In this document: in pieces, positions 55,452 through 64,000 of the stretch
How the letters are laid out: each line of letters opens with the position of its first letter
Position numbering within the stretch: the first letter of the stretch is position 1
Source of the DNA: Colocasia esculenta
Taxonomy: Eukaryota > Streptophyta > Magnoliopsida > Alismatales > Araceae
NCBI GenBank assembly: GCA_014218235.1
Contig: CM024755.1
Coordinates: 39,762,713-39,826,712 of the forward strand
Length of the DNA: 64,000 bases
Direction of reading: 5' to 3'
Program-made: the position numbers and the translations under genes
Notes under the pieces: model-generated
Database searches by the model: none
What the model saw: only the letters and a program-made list of their open reading frames with translations
What the model was told of the DNA's origin: nothing

Positions 55452-57953
55452 TTACAAAGGAGGGTATTTGGGTTCAGAGGAAGAGGAAGACATAGAAGTA
55501 AGTTTCCTCTTCTTGGAGGCAGGGACAGAAGGATCTGTCCTGTGAATATGGTCTCCCACTTTCAACACAGACCTGAGGATCCCTTCCTCAAATTCAACCT
55601 TTATCTTTTCAATAAAGGGAGAACTGAGTTGAGCATGTACAGGTATGATAGTGATGAAAGATGGTGGAGGAGTAGGATGAAGGAAAGAATGTGAAGTAGT
55701 GTGAGGAGCATCAGTGGGTCCAAGGGACGGACCGGAGGAGGAGGATGATGCTCCAGCTGAGGATCCAGGAGGAGCCTCAAATGAAGGAGAAGGAATGGTG
55801 GACGGAAATGGAGTAGGAGATGAAATTGGTCTAGTTTGAGGCTTCTTGAATGTTTGGGGAGCAGGAGGTGCTGTAGGAGCTGATGGTGGAGTGGGAGGAA
55901 TGGGTGTGTGAGAGGGGGAAGAGGGAGCTGGGGGCTTGGGTGCTAAGATCTCTTCTGCCTCTAACTGCACAGGCTCACTCTCCAATGGACTGGAATCTGG
56001 CACAGATGGCCCTGATGGCCCTGCATCCTGAACATCTGGCCCTGTTGGCCCTGCATCTGGAACATCTGGCCCTGTTGGCCCTGCATCTGGAACATCTGGC
56101 CCTGTTGGCCCTACATTTTCTGATGCTGCTGCTGCTCCTGGTGAAACTGCTTCTTCTTGAGGAGGAGGAGCATGAGCTCCAACTACCTTGATAATATCTG
56201 AGAGCATCCCTTTCATGCTGCTCATTTCCTGGTTGAACCAAATCATAGCATTTCTGATTTGGGCCAACTCTTTGTTAGCCGAAGCTTGACTCAGAAAAAT
56301 AGAGTTGACATCTGACTGGAGAGAGCATAGTAGTTCACCTTGAACATTTAACCTTTCAATTACTGGCTTCAAATGTATGACAATTTTCTTCTTATCCTTC
56401 CTCTGAAACGGAGAATCAGCCAGGAGAGGAACTCCAGAGGCAACCGCTTTTCCTTTCTTCTTATTTTTATTTTCTGGGGGAGGGACATCATCATCTGAGC
56501 TCGAAGAGCTTGCAGTCACTCCTTCTCTGTCATCCAGATTGGAAAAAGGTCTTTGCTCTTCAACCTTCTCAACATCTGGAGATGCACCTTCATGACCTTC
56601 TTTTGATAGCTCCCCCTCAATAGGAGCATTTTCTGCATCTGATACTTGCTCCCCCTGACTGGGAGCAGGTTCCACCTGTGAGTCACCTTGGGCAGCTTGG
56701 TGCTCGACTTCGATTGGAACATCTTTCATCTGCTCATCAATGTGGCCTGGTGCCACAGTCTCTTTAGCAACACAGCTACTTGCTTCTGGAGCACTGGAAA
56801 TAAAAGGAATAGAATCGATGATGTCTGCCAGAATCGATGCAACTACAATTGAGGGATGTGGGTCCTCAACAGGAGTAATGTCCTCTGGGAGGAGATCCTC
56901 AATGCGCCTTTCAGCAAAGGTTTGAACTGGTTCTTCTGGAAATTCTGAAGCTTCTGCAGACGCCCTTTCTTCTTCTACTGCACTTTCATACTGAACTTCT
57001 GCAAAGGAGGGTCCTAAAGATTCTGCTGCTTCAACTACTGGAGCTAAAATTGACTCCACTGGCAGTTATGGATCCATATTTGCTGATTCCATCTCCGGAT
57101 GAACAACTGCAGTGTCGATAATGATGGCCTCGTCTTCGGCCACTGAAGCCTTGAACCAAATACCATTCTCCACAGAGAAACCACTCTTCTTCAAATTCCT
57201 GGACCTCATTGCTTGGCCCATTTTCTCTACAACTGCCCCAGAGAAATCAACATCGAAGTGTTTGAAAATTTTGGTGAGTAGATGGGCATAAGGCAGGGAC
57301 ACATTTAACTTACTCTTGGTGTCCCAAATCTGATCTCTTGCAAACTTCATTCTTTCCATTATCACTGCGGCCATATTTATTTCCTTATTCTGAATGGCCC
57401 AGTACATCATGTCCGAATCAGCCTTTGTGCAAGATGAAAACGTTGCACTTCTAGGAACTAGGATTTGACAGACAATAAAATGGAGAAGACGATTGAAGGC
57501 TGATAGTTGATTTATGTCGATCTTGCCGTCTCTCAGCTTGAATCCTGGCCCTATAATTCCCAGACCTTTCACTTGAGCATCCTCAGAGTGAATCCCACTA
57601 AATCCGGAAGTCTTTACATTGAACAACACTTTCAGCAACTCAGGGTCTATTCTAATCAAAGTTCCCTTTACTGACGAAACCAGAGACCCATCTTCCTCTG
57701 TTCGCATACACACAAAAAAGGCTTTTACTAAGTCCGGATAACTGACCTCTGAAAAGGTGGAAATTTCTGTCCACTGCATCTGATTGATCAACTCTACTAA
57801 GCTGCTCATTCCACTTTTCCGCAGATTAGCTACATCTACTGCTTTGTTGCCACAGAGCTTCGTCTTCACAAATGTGAACCTCTCCTGCTCCTCAGAAGTG
57901 AGGAACTCGGTGCTGTAGCCACCCAAACTGCCGGCGATGATAGGAGCGGCCAT
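55452..57953 (-). pseudogene. Sirevirus-type envelope-like / plant transposon protein, one in-frame stop
   Basis: Two frames, 57953-57066 (295 codons) and 57059-55452 (535 codons), are in the same register and separated only by a TAA at 57068-57066, so they are one gene with a single nonsense change. The first part contains a conserved globular block (LLHFIVCQILVPRSATFSSC and LPYAHLLTKIFKHFDVDF) like the putative plant transposon protein domain PF20167. The second part is acidic and Ser/Pro-rich, with a DVPDAGPTGP tandem repeat (about 56110-55990) and a Pro-rich linker. The position directly downstream of RNase H matches the extra ORF of Sireviruses. No membrane span is obvious, so an envelope function is unproven. 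Confidence 0.72.
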
Positions 57954-58350
57954 AGATTCAGGTGGGAAAGATCACAGAGGGTGGAGACGGAAGGTGAGGA
58001 GAAAGAGTCCTCAAGAAATTTTGCGGGAAGTAGGAGGAAGATTCGAATTTGCAGAGGATTGAGATGGAGTTGTTAGGGCATCGGCTCGAGCGGCAGGCTA
58101 AAAGAGGGGAAAGGGGTAGACGATGAGGCACGAATCGTTCTGACATCAATTTTATGAATAAATTAATGCTACATGGAAAGTGAGGCGCCAAGCGGCGGAG
58201 AAAACGACAAAAGATTTTGACCGTTCAACTGGACTTCAATGAGAGAGAATTTATTGCAATAAAATTTGAATTTTTTCTTGCTTATCGCCAAGGAGGGAAA
58301 AAATTGCTTTAATTCTGAACTTTAATATGCCACTTGTAAGCAAACTTTTA

Positions 58351-59145
58351 TCACAAATTACACATGCCTAATTCCCTTCTAAGAGATGTAAATCTCTCTT
58401 CAGGTAAGGCTTTTGTGAAAATGTCTGCTAATTGGTCATTTGTATCAATAAAAGATATTTCAATATTTCCATTTGCGACATGATCACGAATAAAATGATA
58501 TCTAACCTCAATATGTTTGGTCCTTGAGTGCTGGACTGGATTCTTGGTGAGATTAATGGCACTGGTGTTGTCACATAGCAACGGGATCGACTTGATATTT
58601 AATCCAAAGTCCTCAAGCTGTTGCTTTATCCATAAGAGTTGTGTGCAGCAGCTTCCAGCAGCCACGTACTCAGCTTCAGCTGTAGAGAGTGCTACTGAAT
58701 TTTGTTTCTTTGAGGACCAAGATATCAAACACCCTGCAAGGAACTGGCAACAACCACTGGTGCTCTTTATATCTAATTTACATCCAGCATAGTCAGCATC
58801 AGAGTAACCTACTAGGCTAATTTCACATTGTTTTGGATACCATAGACCTAAGTCATGAGATCTTGCTAGATATCTAAATATTCTTTTCACAGAAATTAAA
58901 TGCGATTCTTTAGGATCTGCCTGATATCGAGCACACATGCATACGCTAAATAAAATATCAGGTCTACTAGCTGTTAAATAAAGAAGTGAACCTATCATAC
59001 CTCTGTAGATTTTTTGATCTACTTTCTTACCATCTTTGTCACTGTCCATTCTTGTTGATGTACTCATTGGTGTTGACAGTGGCTTGATATTTTCGAATCC
59101 GAATTTCTTCAATAGTTCTTTTGTGTACTTAGCTTGACTGATGTG
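58351..59145 (-). pseudogene. Sirevirus-like end of reverse transcriptase plus RNase H
   Basis: It starts abruptly at HISQAKYTKELLKKFG, the connection just after the copia reverse transcriptase palm. It runs intact through SRPDILFSVC, YSDADYAGCK, KSTSGCCQF, STAEAEYVAAGSCC and RTKHIEVRYHFIRDHV to LADIFTKALPEERF. These blocks are RNase H of Ty1/copia, and the details favour Sirevirus (SIRE/Maximus). The catalytic palm is absent, and the frame is joined directly to a tandem array. The conventional start codon is missing because the N-terminal half of pol is gone. Confidence 0.88.
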
Positions 59146-59146
59146 A

Positions 59147-59560
59147 CTAAAGAAATCGTTGCGGCTAGCAAGTCGTTACGAACTTTGAAGAAATCGTTGT
59201 GATACCTTATGAAGTCGTTACAACAAGCAAGTCGTTGCGAGTTCTAAAGAAATCGTTATGATAACTTATGAAGTCGTTACAACAAGTAAGTCGTTGCGAG
59301 TTCTAAAGAAATCGTTATGATCACTTATGAAGTCGTTACAACAAGTAAGTCGTTGCGAGTTATAAAGAAATCGTTATGATAACTTATGAAGTCGTTACAA
59401 CAAGTAAGTCGTTGCGAGTTCTAAAGAAATCGTTATGATAACTTATGAAGTCGTTACAACAAGCAAGTCGTTGCGAGTTCTAAAGAAATCGTTATGATAA
59501 CTTATGAAGTCGTTACAACAAGCAAGTCGTTGCGAGTTCTAAAGAAATCGATATGGACTT
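59147..59560. repeat. 59-bp tandem array abutting the RNase H fragment
   Basis: About seven units of AAAGAAATCGTTATGATAAC... / AAGTCGTTACAACAAG / AAGTCGTTGCGAGTTCT, each itself made of three roughly 20-bp TCGTTRYGA-type sub-repeats. The first one or two units (59147-59245) are diverged; the rest differ by single bases. The unit length is not a multiple of three and frames through it are broken, so it is non-coding. Confidence 0.92.
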
Positions 59561-59735
59561 AGAGAAATCTCATGTTGAAAAGATTAAAGCTTCAGAGTAG
59601 TAATGCATACCTTTATTTGGCTTGTTTGACTTCGGTAATTTTTCCTGTACTTAAGACTTAGGAGATATTCAGCAGATATAATTGATAAATTCTTGTTTGG
59701 TTTTGTTAATCATCAAAATATGTATATATATACAA
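59561..59735 (-). repeat. Possible Sirevirus LTR start
   Basis: On the minus strand TTTTGATGATTAACAAAACC (about 59715) followed by AAACAAGAATTTATC resembles the beginning of Sirevirus LTRs. If so, the 59-bp array lies inside a truncated LTR that is joined to RNase H, pointing to a Sirevirus deleted from its LTR to the end of RT. Confidence 0.4.
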
Positions 59736-60395
59736 TTAATTAAAATTGCATGGGGATAGACTGATCATCACGTGGCAACCCCAAACCTTAACATGCTGAA
59801 GGTCAGGCTTTCTTCCTTCCCATATCTCATATGGAGTGGAAGATATTGATTTTGATGGAACCCTGTTCAATAGGTAAGTAGCAGTCTCTAAGGCATGGCC
59901 CCAGAGTGATGTGGGCAACTCAGCAAAAGACATCATAGACCGTACCATGTCTAACAAAGTATGGTTCCTCCTTTCAGAGACACCATTCAATTGTGGTGTG
60001 CAAGGAGGTGTCCATTGGGATACAATCCCATTATCTTTAAGGAATTGAGTAAATTATGTACTTAAGTATTCTCCTCCACGATCAGATCGGAGAGTTTTAA
60101 TACTCTTTCTAGTATGCTTTTCCACTTCATTCTTGTACTCTTTAAATTTATCAAAAGCTTCGGATTCGTACTTCATTAAGTACACATATCCAAACCTTGA
60201 AAAATCATCAGTAAAAGTAATGAAGTAGAGATATCCTCATTTGGCATGTATGGACATAGGCCCACATACATCAGTATGTATAAGTTTTAACAACTATTTG
60301 GCTCTCTCTCCATGTCCAGTAAATGGAGAATTGGTCATTTTACCCATGAGGCATGACTCACAAATTCCATATGATTCATAATCAAATGGGTCTAA
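59736..60395 (-). pseudogene. Copia integrase core with several in-frame stops
   Basis: It continues the gag-protease frame after TAG 60398-60396. Recognisable blocks are CESCLMGKMT, HTDVCGPMS, YFITFTDDFSRFGYVYLM, LRSDRGGEYL, NGIVSQWTPP and NGVSERRNHTLLDMVRSM, that is the zinc-binding end and DDE core of a Ty1/copia integrase. At least four stops interrupt it, and 59990-59736 is the longest clean part. It ends at VWGCHVMI, where the integrase C-terminus and reverse transcriptase should follow. Confidence 0.85.
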
Positions 60396-61757
60396 CTACC
60401 CACCTTTATGCATTTTGTTGATTCTTTCCTCACTAATATGACCCAGCCTACAATGACAAAGATAAGCTTGATTTAAACCTTCTTTATTCCTTTTGTTAAC
60501 TTTGTTCACATTAAGGACATGTGGAGCAATATCTAAAATAAATAATCCATTTGCTAATGTTTCATTGGAAAACCATTCACCATTCAAAAACAGAGAGCAA
60601 CCATTGTTCTCAAAATTAACTGAATATCCAACTCTATTTAAACTAGAAATAGAGATAATATTCTTAATAATTGAAGGAACATAATAGCAATTATATAAAA
60701 TTAAAATAGCTCCAGAGGGCATCTTGAGATTTGCAGTCCCCACAGCAATAGCAGCAACCTTTGCACCATTCCCGAGCTGTAGGTGAACCTCTCCCTTGTC
60801 CAGTCGCCTATGCCTTGCCAACACCTGCAATGAATTGCAGATATGAGATGAACATCCAGTATCCAATACCCAAGATGTAGATCTTTGAACTGACAAATTA
60901 AGGTCTATCATAAACAAACATGAAGCTTCTGCAAGCTTCTCTTTTGCTTTCTCTGCAAGGTATATCTTACAGTTTCTTTTCCAGTGCCCATCCTTATCGC
61001 AGTGGAAGCAATGTCCTTTGTCCTTCTTGGCTTCTACTTTCTTGGCAACCTTTGCCTCAGTCTTGAAACCCTTGCCTTTACCGACCTTCCTTTTCTTGAA
61101 GGCTTGAGTAGCCTTTCTTTTTATGTTGGTCTTACCAACCATAAGGATTGTGGGCTTTTCTTTCTTTATTGCATCCTCAACAGTCTTCAACATATTGAAG
61201 AGTTCAGCCAGTGACACCTCAATTTTATTCATGTTGAAGTTGAGGATGAATTGAGAGAAAGAATCTGGGAGAGATTGGAGGATGAGATCAATGCTGAGTT
61301 CATTATCCATAATGAAGCCCAAGTCAACTAACTTCTCAATCCACTCGATCATCTTTAGGACATGATTCTGAATAGATGATCCTTCAGCCATCCTAGCTCG
61401 GAACAGATTCTGCGATATCTCATATCGTTGTGTTCTAGTTTGCTCTTCAAACAACTCTTGTAAGTGGAGCAAAATGGCTTTAGCATCCATCTTTTCATGC
61501 TGCCTTTGCAACTCATTGCTCATAGAGGCTAGCATGTAGCATTTGACGATAGTGGCATCTTCCTCATATTTCTGATAAGCTATAATTTCTCCCTCATCAG
61601 CACCGTCACCTGGTGTGGGAACTGTCAGTTTATCAAGGACATACACGATTTTCTCAGCAGTGAGAACTATTCTCATGTTCCTGAGCCAATCGACAAAGTT
61701 TGGACCAGTGAGTTCATTGGCATCCAATATGCCGCGGAGTGGGTTTGAGTTGACCAT
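60396..61757 (-). CDS. Copia gag, protease and pre-integrase domain
   Basis: The frame has 453 residues. Gag (UBN2-type, LTGPNFVDWLRNMRIVL start, about residues 15-205) is followed by basic linkers and one zinc knuckle CFHCDKDGHWKRNC (about residue 250). The protease active site is SWVLDTGCSSHIC (about residue 300), then the GAG_pre-integrase segment (GLNQAYLCHCRLGHISEERI, near the end). The frame is open up to the TAG at 60396, so gag itself may still be translatable. The start ATG lies about 1.9 kb downstream of the primer-binding site. Confidence 0.9.
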   Translation of the reverse strand: MVNSNPLRGILDANELTGPNFVDWLRNMRIVLTAEKIVYVLDKLTVPTPGDGADEGEIIAYQKYEEDATIVKCYMLASMSNELQRQHEKMDAKAILLHLQELFEEQTRTQRYEISQNLFRARMAEGSSIQNHVLKMIEWIEKLVDLGFIMDNELSIDLILQSLPDSFSQFILNFNMNKIEVSLAELFNMLKTVEDAIKKEKPTILMVGKTNIKRKATQAFKKRKVGKGKGFKTEAKVAKKVEAKKDKGHCFHCDKDGHWKRNCKIYLAEKAKEKLAEASCLFMIDLNLSVQRSTSWVLDTGCSSHICNSLQVLARHRRLDKGEVHLQLGNGAKVAAIAVGTANLKMPSGAILILYNCYYVPSIIKNIISISSLNRVGYSVNFENNGCSLFLNGEWFSNETLANGLFILDIAPHVLNVNKVNKRNKEGLNQAYLCHCRLGHISEERINKMHKGG

Positions 61758-61919
61758 GGTAATCTACAAAAATTAAATGCAAGAATAAATACATTGCAGA
61801 CATTCATAATATTAAGATATGGACTTTAATCTTAACATGCTCCCACTAAATTTTATCGAATTACATAACCCTCATTAGCAAGATGGGAAATACTTGTTAT
61901 TTCCTAGTGGTTATCAGAA

Positions 61920-62250
61920 TCCTATTAACATCATGCATGTGGCCTTGTGGTAGCACAACAAACCACATCATGCATAATAGGTAGACAACTCTTGTCAATT
62001 GTAACTCTTTACAACTTCCGATTTATTCGGCCTCCCAATCAATGTGGTCTTGTGGTAGCACAACAAACGACAAGGATTAGGTTAAGTCAATACCATCATT
62101 ACATAGTGGGCATGGATTAGTAATGTCACCCTTGTGGTAGCACAACAAAGTAACATCATGCCTCCACCCCACTTATGACATCTCCATGTCGTAGATTAAA
62201 GTCTAGCTTTCTAATTAAGTTGACCTTGTGGTAGCACAACAAATCAACTC
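61920..62250. repeat. Four-copy leader repeat upstream of copia gag
   Basis: CTTGTGGTAGCACAACAAA occurs at 61944, 62049, 62131 and 62225, spaced 82-105 bp, each in a degenerate larger unit with a CATCATGC-like flank. It lies in the 5' untranslated leader, on the minus strand of the element. Confidence 0.85.
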
Positions 62251-63234
62251 AACAGAAGAGTAGTCCTTCAATCTATAATGATGGAACGCCACACAGATCA
62301 TTCTTAATGTCTCACGCTTATTAACTTAATTTTTAAAACTTTGAGGGTTTTTTTTTTGAAAAATTTTGGTCTCATCTAAATTATCGCGTCACACACAATA
62401 AATATTTACAAATAATACATCGCATGCACATATGTACCTATTAAAAGCAGAAAGTATATATCATATATATATGTATTAGTGGATGATCATGGACGTGAAC
62501 TAGGGTGATCACACTAAAGCCATAAGTGGATCATAATTAGCCTATGGTGTTGTAAGCATCACATGCACACGTGGACCAATATAATTGGATCATCCTCTCG
62601 CAAGTCCATCTTTTCCATCTTGAACACCTTCACGCTCCAAGTCCTCCAAAAGTACATAAATAAAATAGGCACGCAGGCCTTCAAATGTACAACAATTATC
62701 AATTAAGAAACCTTGATCTAATCAAGGGGAGGTACATTATGAACATTGATAGAAAGTACATTCCGAAATATTAGAGAGAGGAAGAGACTCGCAGGCCCCA
62801 ATAAATACAACCACATCATACACATAACCACAATGTTTTAATAATCCATGATCATCCACATCCATACATACATCACATGCATATATAGATATTATATAAT
62901 TACTACAATTACATTGCAATAATTACAAGCAATAACTCTTATTTCATATTTAAAATTCAAATATTTTAACTTATTGGGTTTCCATAATGGGTGCCATGAG
63001 ATCTACAAAACGTTCAATTGCTTTCATAAAGACAATATTTAACTTAAATGGCTCCTTAAACCAAGGGATTCCCAATTAAATGGTTTCCAAAATTTGTGAG
63101 TTTTAAAACCATAAATTTCTAAATTGAATGATTTCTGAAATCAATGACTATTCTAATTGAGGAAATTAATAGGACAGTTTCAAAAACCATCAATAAATCC
63201 TAATTTATTCACAATATAAATAGAAAACTTAAAT
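62251..63234. other. Copia leader, AT-rich, no gene
   Basis: No coding sequence is recognised in the untranslated leader between the GC-rich segment and the four-copy repeat. Confidence 0.5.
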
Positions 63235-63575
63235 AGGAATCCCAAAAGGAAGGAAACGGACAGTCTTGTGGGTCTGCCGGCGCAAAGCGCCACCGGTGCA
63301 CAGCACCCAGGGCGCAGGGGCGCACCCGCTGGTCTGTGCGCCAGCGCTGGGCGCCCAGCGCACCAGCGTCGGTGCCAGACGGTGCCCGATGCATCGCGCC
63401 AGGAGGCGCGCTGCGCACCGCGCCAAAATGCAGCGGCGCAGCCGCTTTGCCCGTGCGCCAGCGCAGGGTGCCTGCGTGCCTGGGTGCCTACGCACCTGGC
63501 CACACCCACGCATGGAGAGCCAGTCCCTTCCTGTGCGGGACCGGCCTGCAGGCACCCAAACAGTGTCCGGGTGAT
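63235..63575. repeat. GC-rich, GCGC-repetitive segment of the copia leader
   Basis: Dense GCGCC / GGCGC words and short inverted repeats (for example CCAGCGCTGG and GGGCGCCC) contrast with the AT-rich flanks. It lies 90-430 bp inside the primer-binding site. All frames are open by composition only. Confidence 0.7.
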
Positions 63576-63665
63576 CTCATCACCAGATCCGAGCCAGAAA
63601 CCCAATAAAATATAAAAATTAAATTTTAAACAGGATATACATGGATTTTTGCAATCTCAAAACCT

Positions 63666-63678
63666 GGTTCTGATACCA
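63666..63678 (-). promoter_or_regulatory. Copia primer-binding site
   Basis: On the minus strand TGGTATCAGAACC lies directly after the LTR end (...CCTTACA at 63680) with one spacer base. It differs by one base from the initiator Met tRNA complement. Confidence 0.88.
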
Positions 63679-63679
63679 T

Positions 63680-64000
63680 TGTAAGGAAATCGGAGATATG
63701 CAAATGCAGCAGAATATAAAAAATTTAAAACAATTTCCTTTGCAGATCAACTTTGGGATTGCAAGAACTCAATCAGATATAGGAGAAGAACATGTTTCTT
63801 TCACCTTGCGGAGATTTTGGATCTCCAACGATCGGTGCAGACGTTCCTCGGGATCGTCCTAGCCGTGCAATCGCTCAACCTCTAGCGGTATCCATACGAG
63901 CAGCGTAGATAGGGACACCCTCTCGTACTCTACACCTACTCTCCACCCTTGTGGTCTCCCCTTTGTCCTCTTCTCTTCACAAGGGAGAGACAAGAGAGAT
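63680..64000 (-). repeat. Copia 5' LTR, 3' end only
   Basis: It matches 53716-54036 throughout and continues off the right edge. The copia transcript starts in the unseen part of this LTR. Confidence 0.88.

Larger units (their letters stand above)
53716..64000 (-). mobile_element. Ty1/copia element on the minus strand with embedded Sirevirus sequence; 5' LTR off-window
   Basis: Order on the minus strand: 5' LTR (from 63680 to beyond the edge), primer-binding site 63678-63666, leader, gag-protease (61757-60396), integrase (60395-59736, with stops), a segment with a 59-bp tandem array (59735-59147), RNase H (59145-58351), envelope-like frames (57953-55452), and 3' LTR (55303-53716). The bases CGATC (53711-53715) are the likely duplication. 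The two LTRs differ at about 22 of 321 visible positions, about 7% by eye, mostly transitions. Reverse transcriptase is missing. The gag-integrase resembles the TNT1/Tork-like side of copia, while RNase H and the envelope-like gene are Sirevirus-like, so the unit is chimeric or nested. Confidence 0.85.

Noticed and set aside
59147..59560. CRISPR array
   Set aside because: The repeats are contiguous tandem copies without unique spacers, in a eukaryotic retroelement.
63180..63615. Overlapping Ala/Arg/Pro-rich frames on both strands
   Set aside because: GC-rich composition keeps all frames open; position in the copia leader argues against a gene.

Overview
This is a stretch of plant nuclear heterochromatin, almost certainly from a flowering plant and probably a monocot. 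The evidence is wall-to-wall plant-type transposons (Ty3/gypsy Tekay and Tat-like, Ty1/copia, Sirevirus, CACTA, hAT, Mutator and PIF/Harbinger types), plant splice signals, and GC-rich captured gene fragments of the kind common in monocots. The monocot call is inference. I see no confident intact host gene; the recognisable host-gene sequence is either captured inside transposons or pseudogenised.

Layout. 1-4167: one end of a CACTA element carrying the N-terminal part of a TNP2-type transposase (minus strand). It has inserted into the 5' LTR of a Tekay-type chromovirus occupying 4168-13979 (LTRs of about 2.9 kb; gag-pol broken by two stops and at least two frameshifts). 13980-16746 plus 23323-about 23590: an older, diverged, non-autonomous LTR element split by a Tat-like element (16747-23322). 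The Tat-like unit has a perfect outer 5-bp duplication, an extra LTR in inverted orientation and an antisense two-exon gene. 24200-31480: decayed Sirevirus-like gag and LTR sequence, split by a 4.1-kb solo LTR (27027-31124). 33187-35134: a hAT-type element with a perfect 8-bp duplication carrying a captured BRI1-like receptor fragment. 35683-35771: a U2 snRNA pseudogene. 36277-45214: a second solo LTR of the 4.1-kb family, inverted, split by a CACTA element (38944-45063). That CACTA element encodes an apparently intact seven-exon Transposase_24-type protein and carries an exon of a BZW/eIF5-mimic gene inside one intron. 45622-45942: a hAT MITE. 46469-49420: a GRF zinc-finger gene fragment and PIF/Harbinger remnants. 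49635 to the right edge: a third CACTA element, invaded by a 2.7-kb Mutator-like fold-back element (50044-52718) and by a copia element (53716 to beyond 64000) that itself contains Sirevirus RNase H and envelope-like sequence.

The window is best read as a record of nested insertions. Target-site duplications seen directly fix many boundaries: GGGTC, CCAGC, TACAT, ATA, CTTTCGAC, CATATATA and TATTTAATA. By-eye LTR divergence is about 2% for the Tekay element and about 7% for the visible part of the copia LTRs, so the copia insertion looks older. Where one element splits another the order is certain: CACTA-1 is younger than the Tekay element, the Tat unit is younger than its host LTR, CACTA-2 is younger than solo LTR B, and the fold-back and copia elements are younger than CACTA-3.

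The most unusual items are the single-insertion Tat-like element with an extra head-to-head LTR (a 1.8-kb natural hairpin), the ten-copy palindrome array in the Tekay LTRs, the two gene captures, and the fold-back element built from two opposed blocks of tandem repeats. No CRISPR array, rRNA gene or intact tRNA gene was seen. All family assignments rest on motif recognition without database searches.
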